Positions 33,416 to 36,677 of a stretch of DNA of 36,677 nt are shown here, one piece after another. The translations under genes and the position numbers were made by a program. Location: the NCBI RefSeq assembly GCF_030149425.1, contig NZ_JASBRQ010000067.1:1-36677 (forward strand). The letters are read 5' to 3'. The number at the start of each line of letters is the position of its first letter. The first letter of the stretch is position 1. The notes beneath the pieces were generated by a model. The model searched no databases. It saw nothing but the letters and a program-made list of their open reading frames with translations, and was not told where the DNA came from. Source of the stretch: Maricaulis sp. (GTDB lineage Bacteria > Pseudomonadota > Alphaproteobacteria > Caulobacterales > Maricaulaceae).

Positions 33416-33851
33416 CGCAGCGGCCTGAACGTGTTTACCATTTGTTAATAAGTTGGGGAATTTTCCTCAATCACCGCAAGCGGAAAATCCGCCTGTGGGT
33501 ATGACCGGGTGCTACCCAACCTCATCCACAGAGTCTTCCACAGTTCGGGGCAATGTGTACAAGCCTGTGAACAGAAAAATCTGTGGACGGGACTGCGCAA
33601 GTTTTGCTCAGTTTTTCCACATTCTATGGTCACATAAACTATTGTTTTAATGAGAGTAATTGAGTTGTCCGGATTGTCCTGTCTGGAATTGTCCAGAGCT
33701 CGGTCCTACCGTCGAATTATCCGCGCTCTGAGGGAAAGCCATCTTCCCCCGAAACTCACGGCACAACGACTCCGACTCTTTCTTCATTCTTATTTAGAGA
33801 TATGAAAACGCCGCATTGAATTGGGCTGATAACAGCCCTAATCAGACCGGT
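33416..33851. other. oriC: probable chromosomal replication origin (oriC)
   Basis: These 436 gene-free bases separate the divergent PPDK-regulator gene and hemE, the place of the Caulobacter origin. DnaA-box-like sites cluster: TCATCCACA (33522-33530), TCTTCCACA (33534-33542), TTTTCCACA (33613-33621) and the reverse TGTGGGTAT (33494-33502) and TGTGGACGG (33582-33590). A CtrA-like TTTA-N7-TTAA lies at 33434-33448. An AT-rich stretch at about 33631-33664 may unwind. GANTC (CcrM) sites occur at 33531, 33768 and 33774. Assignment is by motifs and position, not by experiment. Confidence 0.85.
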
Positions 33852-34889
33852 ATGAGTGATGCTATCGAAAAGCCGCTTCTCGCGGTCCTGAATGGCGAGC
33901 GCCGTGACCCGCCTCCAGTCTGGATGATGCGCCAGGCTGGTCGTTATCTCGCCGAATATCGGGAAGTGCGGGCCAAGGCCAAGAACTTCATCGATTTCTG
34001 CTTCTCCCCTGACCTGGCAGCGGAAGTCACGCTTCAGCCGATCCGCCGGTTCGGCTTTGATGCAGCGATCATGTTCGCCGACATATTGCTGATCCCGATC
34101 GCTCTGGGCCGCAAGGTCTGGTTCGTGACCGGTGAAGGACCCAAGCTTGATGCTTTCGACGTTGCCGATGTCGATCAGCTGACGGAAGGGCAATCGAGAA
34201 AGGTGCTTGCACCGATCGCAGAGACCCTTCGGCGGGTGAAGCCGGAACTACCGGGTCATACCACCCTGATCGGCTTTGCCGGTGCACCCTGGACGGTTGC
34301 GACCTACATGGTCGAGGGCGGCGGTTCCAAGGACCGGTTCAAGACCCGTGTTGCCGCTTGGGACCAGGCTGATCATTTCGACGCCATGCTCGACAAGATC
34401 GCCGATGCGACAATCGAATATCTCGTCATGCAGGCCGAGGCCGGCGCCGATGTGCTGAAGATTTTCGACAGCTGGGCGGAAGGTTTGCCTGAACCGCTGT
34501 TTGAACGCGTCATCATCCGCCCGACACGCCGTATTGTTGAGGGCGTTCGCGCTGCCGGGGTGACCGTTCCGATCATCGGCTTCCCGCGCGGTGCCGGAAC
34601 GCTCTATCCGCGCTATGCGGAAGAAACCGGGATCACGGCTCTGGCGCTCGATACAGCTGTGCAGCCGGAATGGATGCACAAGGCACTGCCGGCCGACCTG
34701 CCGGTTCAGGGCCATCTCGATCCGGCCGCCTTGCGCTCGGGTGGTGCGGTCCTGAATTCCGAGGTGGATCGCCTGCTGGATAGTTGGGCAGACCGGCCAC
34801 ATATCTTCAATCTGGGTCACGGGATCACGCCAGACGTGCCTGTCGCCCATGTTGAAGCCATGCTTGCCCGGATCCGTAGCCGGGCCTGA
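33852..34889 (+). CDS. hemE: uroporphyrinogen decarboxylase
   Basis: HemE removes four carboxyl groups from uroporphyrinogen III in heme synthesis. From ATG 33852 the protein has 345 residues, as usual. The substrate-binding signature PPVWMMRQAGRYLAEYR sits near residue 20; IGFAGAPWTVATYMVEGG and IFDSWAEGLPEPLF follow, and the C-terminus has FNLGHGITPDVPVAHVEAML. An in-frame TTG at 33816 is unlikely. It is the first gene to the right of the origin region, followed by hemH after 15 bases; the three heme genes probably form one transcript. Confidence 0.96.
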   Translation: MSDAIEKPLLAVLNGERRDPPPVWMMRQAGRYLAEYREVRAKAKNFIDFCFSPDLAAEVTLQPIRRFGFDAAIMFADILLIPIALGRKVWFVTGEGPKLDAFDVADVDQLTEGQSRKVLAPIAETLRRVKPELPGHTTLIGFAGAPWTVATYMVEGGGSKDRFKTRVAAWDQADHFDAMLDKIADATIEYLVMQAEAGADVLKIFDSWAEGLPEPLFERVIIRPTRRIVEGVRAAGVTVPIIGFPRGAGTLYPRYAEETGITALALDTAVQPEWMHKALPADLPVQGHLDPAALRSGGAVLNSEVDRLLDSWADRPHIFNLGHGITPDVPVAHVEAMLARIRSRA

Positions 34890-34904
34890 TCGGAGCGCCT
34901 TCTC

Positions 34905-35933
34905 GTGCCGCAGAAAAAACTCGCCATCGTCCTGTTCAATCTTGGCGGACCGGACAAGCCGGAAGCGGTTAAGCCCTTCCTGCGTAACCTGTTTCGAGAT
35001 CCGGCCATTATTCAGGCGCCCGGTCCGATCCGGCAATTCCTGGCCTGGATGATCTCGACCCTGCGCGAGAAAGAGGACAAGGAGAACTACGCCAAAATGG
35101 GTGGCGGATCGCCGCTCATGCCGGAAACGGAAAAGCAGATTGCAGCGCTGCAGGCTGAACTTGAGAAGCGCTCGGGCGATTACGAGATCAAGATCTGGCC
35201 CGCCATGCGCTACTGGCATCCCTTCACCGAGGATGTGGCGCAGGAGGTCAAAGCCTGGGCACCGGATGAAACCGTGCTGCTGCCGCTCTATCCGCAGCTC
35301 TCGACCACGACGACCGGATCCTCGCTGGGCGCTTGGCGCAAGGCGGGCGGACCGGAAACCCGGACCGTGTGCTGCTATCCGACGGAAGCGAGCTTTATTC
35401 GCGCCCATGCCGAGCTGATCCGCCGTAAATGGCAGGAGAGTGGATCGCCGGAAAACTGCCGTATCCTCTTTTCAGCACACGGCCTGCCGGAGAAAATCGT
35501 CAAGGCCGGTGACCCTTATCAATGGCAGGTGGAGCAAACCTCTGCGGCCGTTGCTGAATTGCTTCCGGAACTGCCGGATACCCAGATCTGTTATCAAAGC
35601 CGGGTGGGTCCTCTGAAATGGATCGGTCCCTCGACGGAAGAGGCGATCGAGAAAGCCTCCCAGGACGGGAAGAATATCATCCTGACCCCGATTGCCTTTG
35701 TCTCCGAGCACATCGAGACCCTGGTCGAGCTGGACGAGGAATATGCCGAGCTCGCCGAGGAGCATGGCATCAAGACTTATCTCCGGGTTCCGGCCCTGGG
35801 CGTCGAACCGGCCTTTATCGAAGCCCTGGCCAATGCCGTTGACGGTGCCCTGGCGCGTGAGCCGGGTCTGGCGCCGGACACGGGCGCGCGGATTTGCCCG
35901 CTGAAACATACCGCTTGTCCCTGCAAGCTGTGA
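34905..35933 (+). CDS. hemH: ferrochelatase
   Basis: Ferrochelatase inserts Fe2+ into protoporphyrin IX, the last step of heme synthesis. The 342-residue protein starts at GTG (GGAG nine bases upstream) and shows LAIVLFNLGGPDKPEAV, LPLYPQLSTTTTGSSLGAW, the catalytic-His motif LFSAHGLPEKIVKAGDPY and PIAFVSEHIETLVELDEEY. The C-terminus CPLKHTACPCKL has three cysteines close together, as in the [2Fe-2S]-containing ferrochelatases described for Caulobacter; a cluster is therefore likely. It lies between hemE and hemJ. Confidence 0.96.
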   Translation: MPQKKLAIVLFNLGGPDKPEAVKPFLRNLFRDPAIIQAPGPIRQFLAWMISTLREKEDKENYAKMGGGSPLMPETEKQIAALQAELEKRSGDYEIKIWPAMRYWHPFTEDVAQEVKAWAPDETVLLPLYPQLSTTTTGSSLGAWRKAGGPETRTVCCYPTEASFIRAHAELIRRKWQESGSPENCRILFSAHGLPEKIVKAGDPYQWQVEQTSAAVAELLPELPDTQICYQSRVGPLKWIGPSTEEAIEKASQDGKNIILTPIAFVSEHIETLVELDEEYAELAEEHGIKTYLRVPALGVEPAFIEALANAVDGALAREPGLAPDTGARICPLKHTACPCKL

Positions 35934-35948
35934 TAAGACACTGAAATC

Positions 35949-36407
35949 ATGCTTCTCGCCGCCGCATATGACTGGCTCCGCGCCCTCCACATCCTCTCCG
36001 TGATCGCCTGGATGGCCGGCCTGCTCTATCTGCCGCGGCTATATGTCTATCACGCGATGGCGGAGCCGGGCGGCGAGTTTGACCGCACGGTGAAAGATCA
36101 GGAGCGCCGCCTGCTCAAGCTGATCATGAACCCGGCGATGATTGCCAGCTGGATCTTCGGTTTGCTTCTGGTCTGGGCCAATGCCGAGCGTGCCGGTGGC
36201 TGGTCGATCTTTCTGGACTGGGCGTGGATTGCGAAATTTGTCCTGATTTCGGTCATGACCGGCGTGCATCATCTTTATGCGATACGGTTCAAACACTTCC
36301 AGGCCGGCACAAATGACTGGCCGCACCGGCATTATCGCATCCTCAATGAGGTCCCCTTTGTCCTCGCCATCCTGATCGTGCTGATCGCGGTTGTGGCGCT
36401 GAAATAG
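35949..36407 (+). CDS. hemJ: protoporphyrinogen IX oxidase HemJ
   Basis: HemJ is the membrane-bound protoporphyrinogen oxidase of many proteobacteria. The 152-residue protein has four membrane helices; the first includes WLRALHILSVIAWMAGLLYLPR with a conserved His (residue 14), and later parts contain MNPAMIASWIFGLLLVW, VMTGVHHLYAIRF and RILNEVPFVLAILIVLIAVV. It follows hemH by 15 bases and completes the hemE-hemH-hemJ group. The next 221 bases up to an unfinished gene show no clear gene or terminator. Confidence 0.93.
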   Translation: MLLAAAYDWLRALHILSVIAWMAGLLYLPRLYVYHAMAEPGGEFDRTVKDQERRLLKLIMNPAMIASWIFGLLLVWANAERAGGWSIFLDWAWIAKFVLISVMTGVHHLYAIRFKHFQAGTNDWPHRHYRILNEVPFVLAILIVLIAVVALK

Positions 36408-36628
36408 CAGGCCGGGGCCCTTGCCCGCTTGACGCTGGGCGATGCCCATGGCAAGGCTAGGACAACTCGTTCAGAGACCTCTCTTTCATTGACGTTGTGG
36501 CAGGCCGGATTCGCGGCGCACGCGTCAATTACTGACACAGATATCGCCGATCCGAACGGCATCATCCTTGCTACACCCCAATGGACCTCGTCCGGGGTCG
36601 GCCCCGTTTCTCCATGCGTTGATTGATC

Positions 36629-36677
36629 ATGACCGAAGAAACCGCTTCCCTGCCTGCCCTGTTTGAAGGCCTGCAGC
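36629..36677 (+). CDS. start of an unidentified gene cut by the window edge
   Basis: An ATG at 36629 opens a frame that runs 16 codons to the edge (MTEETASLPALFEGLQ). It follows hemJ after a 221-base gap. In related species rho often lies near this position, but the 16 residues do not allow identification and I did not recognise rho's N-terminus here. Confidence 0.4.
   Translation, partial: MTEETASLPALFEGLQ

Noticed and set aside
1-36677. Defence system, prophage, CRISPR or insertion sequence
   Set aside because: No repeat-spacer array, integrase, transposase, terminase or known defence motif was found; most genes are core alphaproteobacterial genes.

Overview
The window looks like a GC-rich alphaproteobacterial chromosome close to its replication origin. 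The best guess is a Caulobacter relative of the Maricaulis/Hyphomonadaceae type. This rests on the gene order maf-PPDK regulator-[gap]-hemE-hemH-hemJ, which matches the arrangement I recall around the Caulobacter origin, on a DnaA-box cluster with a CtrA-like site in that gap, on a perfect 14-bp parS core about 10 kb away, and on family-level features such as a Cys-rich ferrochelatase tail. Genus assignment is inference; no rRNA or tRNA gene was seen.

Layout. Positions 1-1140 hold the end of an unknown gene, a DUF2975/XRE regulator pair and a large nested palindrome. Positions 1199-4355 hold rph (minus strand), a small secreted protein and the heat-shock pair hrcA-grpE. Positions 4432-8480 are accessory: a membrane-anchored FMN glutamate-synthase-like enzyme with a small membrane partner, a secreted HExxH protein, an AlkB-like dioxygenase and a secreted DUF4157 protein. 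Positions 8554-12760 carry dnaK, an FkbM-type methyltransferase and dnaJ, with a candidate sigma-32 promoter and a 10-bp hairpin after dnaK. Positions 12820-14720 hold a polytopic membrane protein and dapB in an overlapping pair. Positions 14791-19800 mix a YafY/WYL regulator, glyoxalase I, membrane proteins, an AraC-HTH/alkyltransferase fusion, a DUF2244 protein, nth, a REP-like palindrome cluster and an ATP-grasp protein. Positions 19928-26356 hold a PfkB kinase, a GGDEF-EAL protein, parS, hslV and hslU; two minus-strand genes separate hslV from hslU.

Positions 26623-33415 carry a leftward series on the minus strand (PPDK regulator, maf, aroE, coaE, dnaQ; then, beyond the plus-strand secB, a Tim44-like gene, mltA and smr). 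Positions 33416-33851 are the probable origin, and the heme genes hemE, hemH and hemJ run rightward from it. The genes on both sides are transcribed away from the origin, as expected for leading-strand placement.

Functionally the window concentrates protein quality control (hrcA, grpE, dnaK, dnaJ, hslVU, secB), DNA repair and replication (dnaQ, nth, AlkB, alkyltransferase, parS, oriC), and heme and amino-acid biosynthesis. I saw no defence island, CRISPR array, prophage or transposase. The most interesting items are the origin and parS sites, the split hslVU pair, the methyltransferase inside the dnaK-dnaJ locus, two secreted HExxH proteins near dnaK, and RNA-scale palindromes, one of which covers a ribosome binding site.
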